In this document: piece by piece, positions 13,001 to 25,119 of the stretch
Layout: each line of letters begins with the position of its first letter
How positions within the stretch are numbered: position 1 is the first letter of the stretch
Assembly: GCF_030052815.1 (NCBI RefSeq)
Contig: NC_079501.1
Span: 88,454,296-88,518,295 of the forward strand
DNA: 64,000 nucleotides
From: Hevea brasiliensis
Lineage: Eukaryota > Streptophyta > Magnoliopsida > Malpighiales > Euphorbiaceae
Direction of reading: 5' to 3'
Position numbers and translations under genes: made by a program
The notes under the pieces: generated by a model
What the model saw: the letters and a program-made list of their open reading frames with translations, nothing else
What the model was told of the DNA's origin: nothing
Database searches by the model: none

Positions 13001-13482
13001 CAAATTTTCAAGATGGCGTAAGAGTTATGCACCCTGCACGGAGGGATGTGGAGTTTGCAGTAGGCGACTATGTATTCCTGAAGGTTTCTCCGATGAAGGG
13101 AGTGATGAGATTTGGAAAGAAGGGCAAGTTGGCACCTCGGTATATTGGACCTTTTGAGGTTACGGATAAAGTTAGAGCAGTTGCCTACCGGTTGGAGCTA
13201 CCACCCAACCTTTCTCACGTTCATCCCGTATTTCACATCTCCATGCTCAGGAAATACATTCCAGATCCTTCTCATGTACTACAACCAAATGTAATAGAGC
13301 TAAAAGAGAACTTGAATTTTGAGGAGCAACCTGTAGCCATAGTGGACTACCAAGTGAGACAGCTAAGATCCAAACAGATTCCTATGGTCAAGGTTTTGTG
13401 GAGGAGTCAGTAGGTGGAAGAGTGCACCTGGGAGTCCGAACGAGACATGCGTAGCAAGTACCCTTATCTGTTCAATGTATAA
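10051..13482 (+). pseudogene. pol of element 1: PR-RT-RH-IN-chromodomain, with stop codons
   Basis: The same reading frame runs from 9358 to the TAA at 13480-13482, with internal stops at 12091, 12121, 12301 and 13411. Domains in order: aspartic protease with [10 protein letters not shown] (from 10132); reverse transcriptase with the FIDD catalytic box (11134-11145); RNase H around 11560-11800; integrase with a zinc-binding region (about 12230-12360) and core (12420-12780); and a C-terminal chromodomain-like region (13330-13470). Three of the four stops fall between RNase H and the integrase zinc region. The RNase H motif reads TNHKSL where the sister element at 50822-58321 has TDHKSL. The second integrase core aspartate position reads Tyr (12625-12627). 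The element is enzymatically dead even without the stops. Confidence 0.92.
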
Positions 13483-13534
13483 TCATGTGTTTTATTCTGC
13501 CTTGTGTAAAAAAATTCGAGGACGAATTTTCTGT

Positions 13535-13547
13535 AAGGGGGGAAGAA
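13535..13547 (+). other. Polypurine tract of element 1
   Basis: aaggggggaagaa lies directly before the TGTAACACC start of the 3' LTR. It is the expected plus-strand primer of an LTR retrotransposon. Confidence 0.88.
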
Positions 13548-16203
13548 TGTAACACCCCAAAATTTTAAATTTTATTAATTTATGAGCATTTTTGGTATTT
13601 TAATTTTATTTAAATTTTAGGAATTTTTTTGAGATTTTTCGGATTTTAAAAATCAGGTTCGATTTTCCGAAAATATAAACTTTGATGATTTTTAAAAATT
13701 AATTTAAAGACCACGTGGCAAAACTAAAAATATATTTGGAGTCTACGAATTTTTCTGAGTTTTTGAAAATTTTTTCGGAATTTTTGGACCTCCTTTTCGG
13801 TCCCGAGGTAGAGTAAAAATTTAAAATTTTGTATCCTGAATCGGACCGGCCGAATCGAACCGGACCGGATCTGACCGGTCGAATCGGACCGGCCTTTTCT
13901 TTTTCTTCCTTCTTCCTCCTGCGCGCGTCTGACCCCTCTCCCTTCTCTCTCTCTTTTCTCTCTCCTCCCTCCTCCCCTTGCCGCACCGCCGCCTCCCCTG
14001 CCTTTCCACCTCGCCGGCGCCCCACCTCGGTCCTCCCCCACGGCCGGTCGCCACCTGGAACACCGAAAAACGGCCTCTGAAAGGACGCACAGCGCGGGTG
14101 CGACGCCTGGACTTCCCGGCCAAAATTCGGCTGATCTGGCCACCAATTGGACCGGGTCTTATGTCTAAAATCATCTACTCAGCGAGAGCTTTCCATAGAC
14201 ACCAAGAACGCCGAAATCCATTGAGCGGTTTGTCCAATTTTTGCCCGGGAAATTTTAGCCCATTTTGATTTTCGGGCTAGATTTCTCACAAACCGTGAAT
14301 CCCACGAGAAAACCGAGAGTACCAGAGCGCTCCACTCATCGAGAGCTTCGCGGCGACATAAATTTCGAATTTTTCTGACACCGTTTTTCAGTGGGTCCCA
14401 CGGAACTTCGCAGTGTCTTTTCGAGCATTAAATGAGCTTAGAAAATTCTGAAAAATTTATGTACTAACCCCCGTGTTGTGGGCTTCGTGTAGGTATCCTC
14501 AATTCGCGAAAATTCGACAGTTGACCGGGTCTGTGAAATTTCGGCTAGACAGACCCGTTATCCGAAAAGTCTCCGAATTGGACCGAGATTTTGGCTACCC
14601 CCCCATTGTCAAACATCCCGAGCGCGTTCCCGAAGTCGGAATCGGAAAAGGTAAACCCGAACCTTACTTTTTCGTAATTTTCTAGTGCTTAAATAGGATT
14701 AAAAATCCATAAAATATTCGTGGTAGCTCAGAAAATTATGATTCTTTTTGCAATAGCCTAGTAATATTGCTAAGGACTGCGGGGCAAAGTTTTAGAATTT
14801 TTAGAGCTTGTTTGGACAGTTTTTGCAAAAATGATTAATTATAAGGACTAAATTAAAATTTTACATATTGTGATGGATGACTGATTTGATGGGCCCAGGA
14901 GGGGCTGTGTGATGTGATTGAGTTGTGGATATATGGATTGTGAATATAGAAGTGTGTTTTGAGCCCTTTTGCAGGTTGGGTAGGTCCTAGGTATAGGGGA
15001 GACTCTGCCGGATTTTCGGCACGACTTAGGACATATTTGGTTTTTTCTTGATTGTATCGAGTCATTTATATTAAAAATTGTAATATAATTGTCAAGTGAG
15101 CCGGGACAGTCTTCTTCCTCCGCCCAGCCGCCACAGTGACCGTTTTCAAGTCTGTGAGTAAAATATTAATTTTAATTGTAATTTCGATATTATTATATGT
15201 TCAAGCATGCCCATGCATCACTTATATGCATATATCTATGTAGTTAAACTCTAGGCACGATTTATGTTGTATTCATAAGTGTTAACGTGCCATGAATGTT
15301 GTTGTGGTAATTTGGAGCAGTGTGCGTGCGTTGGCGTGCGTGTGATGTGGTGTGGACTATGGATAGGACGGGTAGTCACGGCTTGAGTTCTTCGCTGGGA
15401 CCCGATCCTTCGGGGGGTAGTCATGGCTTGAGTTCTTTGCTGGGACCCCCGATTTGGTTTATTAAGCGAAAGTCCGGCTTGAGTTCTTCGCTGGCACCAG
15501 GTTGGATTTAAGAGAGCTGTATAGGGGATCAGCTCCCATATATTATGATTGATATTACTGGGTGTGTGAGTGCTCCAAATTGCCTTTTTGATGTTATGAT
15601 GTGAAAATGTTGTTGATGTTGCATTTCACTCTACAGGGTGCATTAGTTTTAGATAGTTATAGAGATTATGGTTAAAATTGATATTTTACTCTCTGAGTCG
15701 AACGTTCACTCCTGTTCAATATTTTTTCAGGCTACAGGAGGATTTTATTGTGGTTAACCTGCTTTTCTCCTTCGCAGGTTATCTATTAATATTTGTGTAG
15801 TTTTATTTACTCCTAGAATTTTCGCATGTGTTAGAAATATTCATGTGAATTGGGTCTGTAATATAAATTGTTATTTTGGACCTGTAAACTTATTATTCTA
15901 TGCATGCTGATGGACTGGATGAGGGAGCAGAGCTCCCATTTATTTTATGTTGTTATGAGTATGTGGAGGGTGAGCTGAGCTCCCCAATTGATATATATAT
16001 TGTGTTTACAGGTCGGGTGAGTCAAAAACTCCCCGTTGAAAGGTCCATTTTATGGCCGGACTCTGTCTGGTTGAATTCTTGAAATTGGGCCCAAATGGGC
16101 CTTAGAGTTGGGTTAAGGAGTAGTTAGGCTTACTACGGGCCTCGGGGGCTTTAGACTGGCCCAGGTCCTAGTGCCGGTTCGACCCATAGGTTGAGTCGTG
16201 ACA
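13548..16203 (+). repeat. 3' LTR of element 1
   Basis: 2656 bases, collinear with the 5' LTR. It carries the same G-box (13711-13718) and CT/GC-rich block. It has three copies of the ctt-gagttctt-gctgg motif (15379-15398, 15424-15443, 15475-15494) where the 5' LTR has two. This extra unit accounts for the 47-base length difference. It ends gtgaca, followed by the target copy tgcac. Confidence 0.93.
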
Positions 16204-16513
16204 TGCACCATTAGAGTTAATTTGTCTACCAGTATCGAGACCAGAAATGGGGAAGGGAGACAATGGCTTTGAAATATTCTGTTCCCCTTCTTTCCCCAAG
16301 AGATGGAAATATGTAGTGGAAAATTCTCAAGAGATACTAAAAGATTAAGCAGAAAGCTGGATACATAAGGGTAACTACTAATTGCAAAGATGTTCTCAAT
16401 ACATTAATAGTATACAAATTCATTTACAATAGCACCATTCCTCTTACTCCAACTAAATGAGCCATTTAAATGAACACTTATGCCTTAAGACATACACAAC
16501 ACAAATATGTGAG

Positions 16514-16933
16514 GGAAATTTACAATTTGATCCCTGATTTTGCTTATATTACATTTTAATCTTTAAATTTTGAAAAATTAATTATTTAATCCATGAATTT
16601 TATATTATATTATACTTTAGTCCGTGAATTTTTGAAAATTAATTATTTAGTCTCCAAATTTCATACTGTATCACAATTTAGTCTCTATAATTTTAATATA
16701 TAAAATAATTTAGTCCTTCTGTCAATAAATGAAATTATTGTAAATATTAAAATTATGGACTAAATTATTTTATATATTAAAATTAAAGGAACTAAATAAT
16801 TTATTTCTTAAAATTTAGGAACTAAAGCATAATATAATGTAAAATTTAGATATTAAAAAATTAAATTCTCAAAATTCATGTATTAAAATAAAATATAAAG
16901 TAAAACCTAAAAACCAAATTATAAATTTTCCAA
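16514..16933. mobile_element. Fold-back MITE in module A
   Basis: The two halves are long imperfect inverted repeats. The left arm has aatttgatccctgatttt and repeats of attaattattta; the right arm read backwards has the equivalent series, meeting near 16738. It is non-coding. Terminal inverted arms without a coding region are typical of MITEs. A clear target duplication was not found, so the superfamily is open. Only part of the left arm survives in module B (24747-25119), and mainly the right arm in C (about 27826-27995). Confidence 0.6.
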
Positions 16934-18234
16934 TCAATAACCAACACAAACGTGAGGTAATATATGACTTCCTCTGCAACAAGCATAAATTTTAAAATAA
17001 CAGGCATCGTAAATAAGTAATCACCTAGTATGAATAATGGGTGTGAAGATCAATCAAAGGAATTTTTATTTGGTGAAACTGATATATATACAACGATTTA
17101 TCATAATCATTGATCATCTAGAGACTTATATAAGACTCAACATAATTAATGGTTATAATAAAATCTTTCTATACACATTAATTTCATTATATAATTTTTC
17201 CCATAAAAACATGAAACAGTTATGTGTGGAATTTGCCTGGAATTTGCAACATAGGAGAAAAGATTAGTCAGAGGAAAAGTAAAAACAAACTGACAAAATT
17301 GTCAATAAACAAAAGTAAAACCCAGGCATATATACTTACAGTTGAAAAAATATTTTTGAGGATATTTTAGTCAACTTTTTTTATATAATTAATGAATAAT
17401 TGACGAAAAATTAAATGGGAAGACCTGAATATTGACCTATCAAAATAGGGAAACTAAACTAATAAATTTTAAAAATTCAAAGATAAAAATATTGATTCAC
17501 ACATAAGAAAATGTAATTTACCTAAATTAAAACTTTAAACCGTAGCAGTTAAATTTTGATCAAAGTCTAAATTTATAGTGAAAAATAATTTTTAAAGTAG
17601 TATTTAATATTTTAATTAGGATCCTAATATTATCTCTTTTATTTATTTATGCTGTTTAGTAATATAATATTCAAAGGTGGAGTCAAAAAAATTTAATTAG
17701 TGGGATCATAAAAAAATTATTTTATTTAAATTAAATAATAAATTAGTTTAAAAAAATATATTAATACATAAATTTTTTTATAAATAAAAATGAAAATTAA
17801 AATAATTTCATAAAATATTAAATTCTTGCAATAATCTTAAATTTAATATTGTTTTTATGAATTTTTATTTTTTTAAAGTATTATATAATTGCTTTATTAT
17901 CAATACTATTAAAAATATTTTTCTCAATATATATAATCAAAGAATCATTAAATAATAAAAAAATTAAAAAAAAGATAAAATCAATTAATAAGAAATAAAA
18001 AATAAAAAAATAGTATTAGAGTGAATAATTAAGATTTTTATTTTTTTTATCTTAATTAACATAAAATTTCATACAAATGTACAAAATCTTAAACTTTTTA
18101 ATGTATTTTTTTCATTTGATGATACTTCACTTTTTATATCATTTATAAAGAAAAAAAAATATAAATTATTATTTTTATTATTAATTTTTGAATAGAGCCA
18201 TTAATATTTTTTTATGAAATTTTTTCATATATAT

Positions 18235-20816
18235 TATCACGACCCAACCTATGGGCCGGACCGACACTAGGACCTGGGCCAGCCTAAAGCCCCCGAGGCC
18301 CATAGTAAGCCTAACTATTCCTTAACCCAACTCTAAGGCCTATTTGGGGCCCAATTTCAAGAATTCAACCAGACAGAGTCCGGCCGTAAAGTGGACCTTT
18401 TAACGGGGAGTTTTTTACTCATCCGACCTGTAAACACAATATATAATCAACTGGGGAGCTCAGCTCACCCTCCACATACTCAAATATCATAAAAATAAAT
18501 GGAAGCTCAGCTCCCTCATCTAGTCCATCAATCATGCATATAATAATAAGTTTACAGGTCCAACATGATAATTATATTATAGACCCAAATCAGATAAATA
18601 TTTCTAACACATGCGAAAATTCTAGGAGTTAATAGAATTACACAAATATTAATACACAACCTGCGAAGGAGAAAAGCAGGTTAACCACAACAAAAATCCT
18701 CCTGTAGCCTGAAAAATAATGAACAAGAGTGAGCGTTCGACTCAGAGAGTAAAATATCAATTTTAACTATAATCTCTATAACTATCTAAAGCTAATGCAC
18801 CCTGTAGAGTGAAATGCAACATTAGTAATATTTTCATATCATAACAGCAAAAAGGTAATTTGGAGCACTCACACACCCAATAATGTCAAATCATAAAATA
18901 TATGGGAGCTGATCCCCTATATAGCTCTCTTTAATCCAACCTGTGCCAGCGAAGAACTCAAGCCGGACTTTCGCTTAATAAACCAAATTGGGGTCCTAGC
19001 GAAGAACCCAAGCCGTGTCTACCCGTTCTGTCCATATCCAACACTATACCACACGCACGCCAACACACGCACACTGCTCCAAATTACCACAAACACATCC
19101 ATGGCACTTTAACAATTATGAATGTAACATAAAATATGTCTAGAGTTTAACTACATAGACATATACATATAAGTGATGCATGAGCATGCCTGAACATATA
19201 ATAATATCGAAATTACAATTAAAATTAATATTTTACTCATAGACTTGACAGCAGTCATTGTGGCGGCTGGGCAGAGGAAGAAGGCTGTCTCAGCTCACTT
19301 GAAAATTTTATTACAATTATTTAATACAATTGACTCAATACAAATCAAGAAAAGACCAAATACGTCCTAAGTCGTGCCAAAAATCCCGCATAGTCTCCCC
19401 TATACCTAGGACCTACCCAACCCGCAAATGGGTTTAAAACACACTTCTATATCCACCAACCATACACTCACAACTCAATCATATCACACAGCCCCTCCTG
19501 GGCCTATCCAAACAGTCATCTATCACAATATGTAAAATTACAATTTAGTCCTTATAATTGACCCTTTTTGCAAAAACTACCCAAATAAACTCTAAAAATT
19601 CTAAAACTTTGCCCTGCAGTCATTAGCAATATTACTAGGCTATTGCAAAAAGAATTATAATTTTTTGAGCTACCACGAATATTTTATGAATTTTTAATCC
19701 CATTTAAGCACTAAAAAATTATGAAAAAGCAAGGTTCGGATTTACCTATGCTGATTCCGACTCCAGGGACGCGCTCGGGACGTCTGAAAATGGTAGGGTA
19801 GCCAAAATCTTGATCCAATTCGGAAACTTTTTCGGTAGCTGGTCTGTCTGGCGGGAAATTCACAGACCTGGATAACTGTCGGATTTCAGTGAATTGAAGG
19901 TACCTACACGAATCCCACAATACGGGGGTTAGTATATAATTTTTACGGAATTTTCTAAACTCATTTAATGCTCGAAAAAATACTACGAAGTTCCGTGGGA
20001 CCCACCGAAAAACGGTATTGAAAAATTTTAAAATTTATATTGCCGCGAAGCTCTCGACGAGTAGAGCTCTCTCGGTTTTCTCATGGGGTTCACGGTTTGC
20101 GAGAAATCTAGCCCAAAAGTCAAAATGGGCTAAAAAATCTTGGACAAAAATTGGACAAAAGGCTAGATGGATTTTTGTGTTCTTAGTGTCTATGGATAGC
20201 TCTCGAGGTGTAGATGGTGTTTGACACAAGACCCAGCGAATCGGTGACCGGATCGTCCGAATTTCGGCCAGTAAGGTGAAGCGTCGCGCGCGCGCAGGGG
20301 AGGCGTTCGCGCGCGTTTTCCGACCACCTAGGACGACGACCGACTGTGGGAAGGCACCGGGGTGGCGCGCTGGCGAGGTGGGGAGGCGGCGGCGTAGCCT
20401 CGGGGTGAGGGAGGAGAGAGAAAATGGGAGTGAGATAGGAGAAGAGGAAACGCGGGCGGGAAGAAAAAGAAGAAGAAGAAGAAGTTGACCCGACTCGGTC
20501 GGTCCGATCCAGTCCGGTTCGATTCAGGGTACCTGAAATTAAATTTTTTTACTCAGCCTCGGGACAAAAAATGAGGCCTAAAAATTCCGAAAAAATTCTA
20601 GAAAACTTAAAAAAATTCGTAGACTCCAAATATATTTTTAGTTTTACCACGTGGTCTTTAAATTAATTTTTAAAAATCATCAAAGCTTTATATTTTCAAA
20701 AAATCAAATCAAATTTCTAAAATTAAAAAAATCTCAAATAATTTTTTAAAATTTAATTAAAATAAAATATTAATATTTATTTAAAAATAATAAATTTAAA
20801 AATAAAGAGTGTTACA
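18235..20816 (-). mobile_element. Solo LTR of the Tekay family
   Basis: A 2582-base sequence, reverse-oriented, matching the LTRs of element 1 end to end. It starts tatcacgacccaacc (tg mutated to ta) and ends gagtgttaca. It has the G-box at 20647-20654, the GC-rich block near 20270-20520 and two copies of the gcgaagaac(t/c)caagccg motif near 18950 and 18998. No internal gag-pol accompanies it. The flanks tatat (18230-18234 and 20817-20821) fit a 5-bp target duplication, although the AT-rich context makes that weak evidence. Solo LTRs arise by recombination between the two LTRs of one element. It is more diverged from the other copies than they are from each other. Confidence 0.85.
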
Positions 20817-21607
20817 TATATATTTACCCTAACTTTATTCAATTTAAATACTTTCAATATTAATTTTATCAATTTGATTTGACAAAGTACAAGAAAATCT
20901 CCACGTAACCCATGTACAGCCTAGCCTAGTAGTAGGTACGTTGTTCCACAACGGGCTCCGCCTGCATCACCCACCGATATAGCATAAGATTACTAATGAA
21001 GGAGGTCCCACTTGGCAACTTGTGGTAAACAGAAGCCAGTGAGCAATTAGGAGGTAGAATGGGCCAATCAACAACAAAATATATCTTATTCCTGCTATTT
21101 AAAAAAATTAATTAATAATAATTAACTAAAACAATAATTATAATTTAAAAATTATATTATAAAATTAAAATATATTTTTATAAAAATTAGAAATAGAGTA
21201 AAAAAATTACAAATCAACTCTTTATATTTTTACATAAATAAAATTAATTACTCATATAAAAAATAATAAAAAAATTTAAAAAATTTAATAATATTAATAG
21301 AGTATATAAATTGATCAATAATATACTATGCGTTTCACTCTATCACTTTATAATCTTCTCATGTGTCCATTAAATAACTTTTAAAACTTGATCTCTTATC
21401 AAATGAAAGATTTATATCTCATAGAGTATTTTTCTCTTTAAAAATAAAATATCTTAATAATAAATATATAATAACTCCATTTAAAAAGAAAAATTATCGT
21501 AAATATCATAAAAATTCAAGATCTATTTAATAACGTTAAATTTAAAAATTTATTTACTCAAATCTATCACAATGATAAATAGATTAAAGTAAATATACCT
21601 AAAGTCC
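20817..21607. other. Spacer between modules A and B
   Basis: About 790 bases not shared by the flanking modules. 20880-21060 is of more balanced composition, including a GC-richer stretch around 20940-20980. The rest is AT-rich. No coding region, RNA gene or known repeat is recognised. Confidence 0.4.
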
Positions 21608-23824
21608 TAAAGGGACAAAAGAGATAGATATGGGAATTATATTTATATATATATATAGAGTATAAAATAATTCTTGCATAATATAATCTTTTAAATAAAA
21701 GTTCTGTTTCGGTGGGATAAGTAAGTTAAAAAAATATTAATTTACAGTAAATATAAAAATAAATTTATTTGATTGGATTGAAAAGTAAAAATATTTTTTT
21801 TTTTAGGCTTATTATTAAAAAATAAATTACTTACTTAAAATTAAATAATTTATTTTTTAAAAAATAAAATTCTTAAAAAATATTTATTTAAATCAAACAA
21901 GCTTGAAAAAATGTTCATTTCTGTGAAACTGATGGACGGTAGTTTTTGGCAGCTACTGAAGTAGAGGAAAGCTCGTTTTCACATCATTGAGCTTATTTAT
22001 GTCCATAAAGTTACACTTGCCAGCCGCCGATTCCGCCAATAAACTTTTTAAGCATTAAGGAAATTGATAACATATTTAACATAGAAAAATAAAATAAGAA
22101 ACTTTTAAATAAATAATTTAAAAAATTGCATTGTTTTCCAAATCTTTAATAAATAAATTCGAAAATTTCATACTTTAATAATTTTCACATTAATTAGTAG
22201 AATTTTCAAAATTAGTATTAATAAATTTCTCATTTTATTAAACTTCATTGGTGATACTATTGCTATCATGATTCATAAAAATTGAGGGACAATAATTCAT
22301 GTGTTTGGTAAATTAGATATATAAGTTTATTCCTAAATTTTATTAAAAAAATTTCGTGATATTCTAAATTTTTAAAACATTTCATGACACACTTTAACTC
22401 TTATAGACGTTTCATAATACATTTCAACGCCTGTAAAAGTAGAATTAAGATACCATTCGAATGTTAGTTAGTAGATCATCATATCAATGCGATTGGAGTT
22501 TGCATTCGATATTCGATTTTAAGAATATCTTAATTTCACTTTACAAGAGTTGAGATATATCATGAAATGTTTTAAAAATTTAGAGTGCTATGAAATTTTT
22601 TCTTTTTAAATTCATATGTGAAGTGGTGTATTCAATTAATGCTCATTGAAATCTTGGTATATTCATAATATTAATTAGGGCTAATGCCTTGATTTAATGG
22701 TTGTAATAATCAAGATTGAAGCCTATTTTGATTTGTAAATTTAATTTTACATGGAAGTCGGTTGTAATTATAATCAACATTACAGTAACATATTTTACTC
22801 TATTTAGTCCTAGTTCTAATCGATTTGAGTGAGAGGGGATTGAGATCAGATCACCTAAAATCGATTCTATATCTCAAGTTAGGGTTGAGTTGATGGCTAT
22901 CATGATTGTAATTTTGATCGATTTTGGTTTCAGGTTAACGAACCCACAAGTCAATTCGGTCTAATTTTCTGATTTCAAACCATGAAAATTATTTTTCGAA
23001 AATTAAAAAGAAATTAGATAAAAAAATTATAATATATGCTTTTACTAAAAAGGAATGAAAAGAAAACTGGATGTGTATGGAAAAAAAATTATAAAAAGTA
23101 AAATCATTATGCATTTTATTAAATTTATAAAATATTATATATGTTTTATTTAATTACAATGAATGGAAAAATTGCATCAAATTAGAAATTAGAAAAAATA
23201 CATCTACATATTAATAATCAAGAAAAAAAATATATATAATACAAACTAAAACTAAGAGTTAATCTCAAATTAATTAGAGTCGACTATATAAAACCACATC
23301 ATTTTACAACATTTTAATTTTTTTTTTATCTTACTCCTTTTACTATTAAAAAAATATTACATGATTTTTTTAAAAGAAAAAAAAAGTCTTCAACTTAATT
23401 ACTGAATAATTAAGTTGTCAATATATTTTTTTGATTGGACGAATCAAAAACTCCGTTGTTCTTTTGCCTATTGACTTATTTTTCATTTGTGTCTAATTTA
23501 TCTTGACTTGTGAAGTCGTCGTTGATGCTCTCTATTATATTTTCTTATTAACAATTAATTTTTGTCTAATTATCAATGCAAACTTGTACTTACAATTATT
23601 CGAGTTTCATTCTAGATCAGGTTTCATCTTGTATTTTCTCCCATGTAGAATGCTTGTTTAATGGACACTATAGATATGGGCACTACATGTTGAATGCTTC
23701 TTTAATCGACACTACAGATATGGGGCACTATTAGCAATTCTTTGGCAATCTTTGCTAACATTGAAAATTTTAATTTATGATTTTTTCTTATTGAAGGATG
23801 GAAAAAAATAAAATCAAATTTAGA

Positions 23825-24730
23825 AATAGTTGTTTATTAAAATTAGATCATAAGTAAATTCTAAGGAGTATTCTCTTCTATATTTTTACTCATTCAAAAT
23901 CATCGTTGCTATTATTCATATGTTCATTCAAATCTTTCCTAGTAAAAATATTATAATCATTGGGTGTCGATTGAACCAATGCATTCATATCTTCCCAGAA
24001 CTTGTTTTTCCTTTTGTTATATCCAAACCTACTTGAAATGCATACACTAATGATGATAAAAGTCTCTTTTCTCAACACTAATTTCTAAGAGATAATCATA
24101 TCACTAATTCTTTTCAATTCCACCACCTTATCTCTGAGTCTTGATTCTACTATGATTCCAACCCTATTTCTATAATTCTCAACCCTAAAGTACCACAACT
24201 TATAATTTAAGTTACCACTCTCTCTAACCTTGTTTTCTCATCTAATTAGTTTCTTGAAGACAAGTTATATCAACCTTCCTCATCTTCATAGTATCCGCAA
24301 AAACTCCATTAACTTTTTTGTCAATAAATCTATGTTCCAACTATCTAGGCGAAATCCACTATCCTGAGCTAGCTTTTTTCTCCACACTTGTCCATTAAGA
24401 TGTGGAAACTCTTGTCTATTTGCAGCACATCCAAATGCTAATTAATGTGGTAAGACTAACTTTTTTATCCGTACTGATCCATAATGTGAAAGCATTTACC
24501 TATACTCCAAAACATCCAAGCAACGATGTGCCAGTCTCACTTGCTCATTTAACATTATATTTGGGTGTCAATGCAACGAGTGGTAAGGAGCATGACTCTA
24601 TATTTAAATCAAAAGGATTTATATTTATGACAATTGATTAAGTTTTATACTAGCTGTCAACCTTGTCAACCTACTGTAAACCTCCTCTTTTACCTAGGCT
24701 TAAGATCAACTTATAGCACACTAAGGGGAT
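23825..24730 (-). pseudogene. Old RTE-type LINE fragment, copy B
   Basis: Duplicate of 5000-5896. The minus strand of 23890-24078 still reads as a degraded endonuclease segment, including KFWEDMNALVQSTPND, matching FWEDMDDLMQSIPN in the younger LINE. The 5' leader end lies close to 24730. Its absence of RT and tail means it was truncated before the module was duplicated. A shorter third trace is in copy C (about 27690-27822). Confidence 0.65.
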
Positions 24731-24735
24731 TGCAC
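24731..24735. other. Unoccupied target site corresponding to element 1
   Basis: tgcac lies in the context ggggattgcaccattagag. The same flanks in module A are separated by the complete retrotransposon and two tgcac copies. Confidence 0.88.
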
Positions 24736-24746
24736 CATTAGAGTTA

Positions 24747-25119
24747 ATCTTTAAATTTTGAAAAATTAATTATTTAGTCTCCGAATTTTACATTATATTA
24801 TACTTTAGTCCGTGAATTTTTAAAAATTAATTATTTAGTATCTAAATTTTATACTGTATCACAATTTAGTCTCTATAATTTTAATATATAAAATAATTTA
24901 GTTCTTCTGTCAATAAATGAAATTTTTGTCAATATTAAAATTATGGACTAAATTATTCTATATATTAAAATTAAAGGAACTAAATAATTTATTTCTTAAA
25001 ATTTAGGAACTAAAGCATAATATAATGTAAAATTTAGATATTAAAAAATTAAATTCTCAAAATTCACGTATTAAAATAAAATATAAAGTAAAACCTAAAA
25101 ACCAAATTATAAATTTTCT
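24747..25119. mobile_element. Partial fold-back MITE, copy B
   Basis: Matches 16561-16933 of module A. The outer part of the left arm is missing because of the deletion that joins gagttaat directly to ctttaaatttt. It is non-coding. Confidence 0.55.

Larger units (their letters stand above)
5902..16203 (+). mobile_element. Complete Tekay/Del-type Ty3-gypsy retrotransposon (element 1), inactivated
   Basis: 10.3 kb element with LTRs of 2609 and 2656 bases beginning TGTAACACC and ending GTGACA. It has an initiator-Met tRNA primer site just inside the 5' LTR, gag and pol in the order protease, reverse transcriptase, RNase H, integrase and chromodomain-like end, and a purine tract before the 3' LTR. 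It is flanked by the exact 5-bp duplication tgcac (5897-5901 and 16204-16208). Integrase after RNase H and the C-terminal chromodomain-like region place it among chromoviruses, Tekay (Del) lineage. Premature stops, gag frameshifts and lost catalytic residues show it is no longer autonomous. The two LTRs differ by scattered substitutions and a 47-base length difference, so the insertion is not recent. Confidence 0.95.
2813..18234. repeat. Duplicated non-coding module, copy A (interrupted by Tekay element)
   Basis: Read without the insertion at 5902-16203 plus one target copy, this segment is collinear with 21608-26652 (copy B). Both begin with a taaa(a/g)ggacaaaaga stretch and share the block around gatggacggtagtttttggc (3100 and 21930). 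Both then carry a degraded RTE fragment, a fold-back MITE and a run of AT-rich sequence ending in tttttcatatata. Differences are scattered substitutions and small indels, plus a 339-base stretch of A (16222-16560) that B lacks. No coding region is evident. The right end is interrupted by the solo LTR at 18235. Confidence 0.85.

Noticed and set aside
13699..14268. Same set of Arg/Gly-rich open frames in the 3' LTR
   Set aside because: Duplicate of the low-complexity LTR block; no conserved frame between copies.
17037..17267. 76-codon open frame repeated at 25225-25455
   Set aside because: Similarity is due to the segmental duplication; copy C has lost the frame and there is no recognisable domain.
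20276..20488. 70-codon basic open frame in the solo LTR
   Set aside because: Antisense of the CT-rich LTR block, no motif.
24402..24641. 79-codon plus-strand open frame with a near-copy at 5484-5816
   Set aside because: It is the antisense of the decayed RTE N-terminal region, duplicated with the module.
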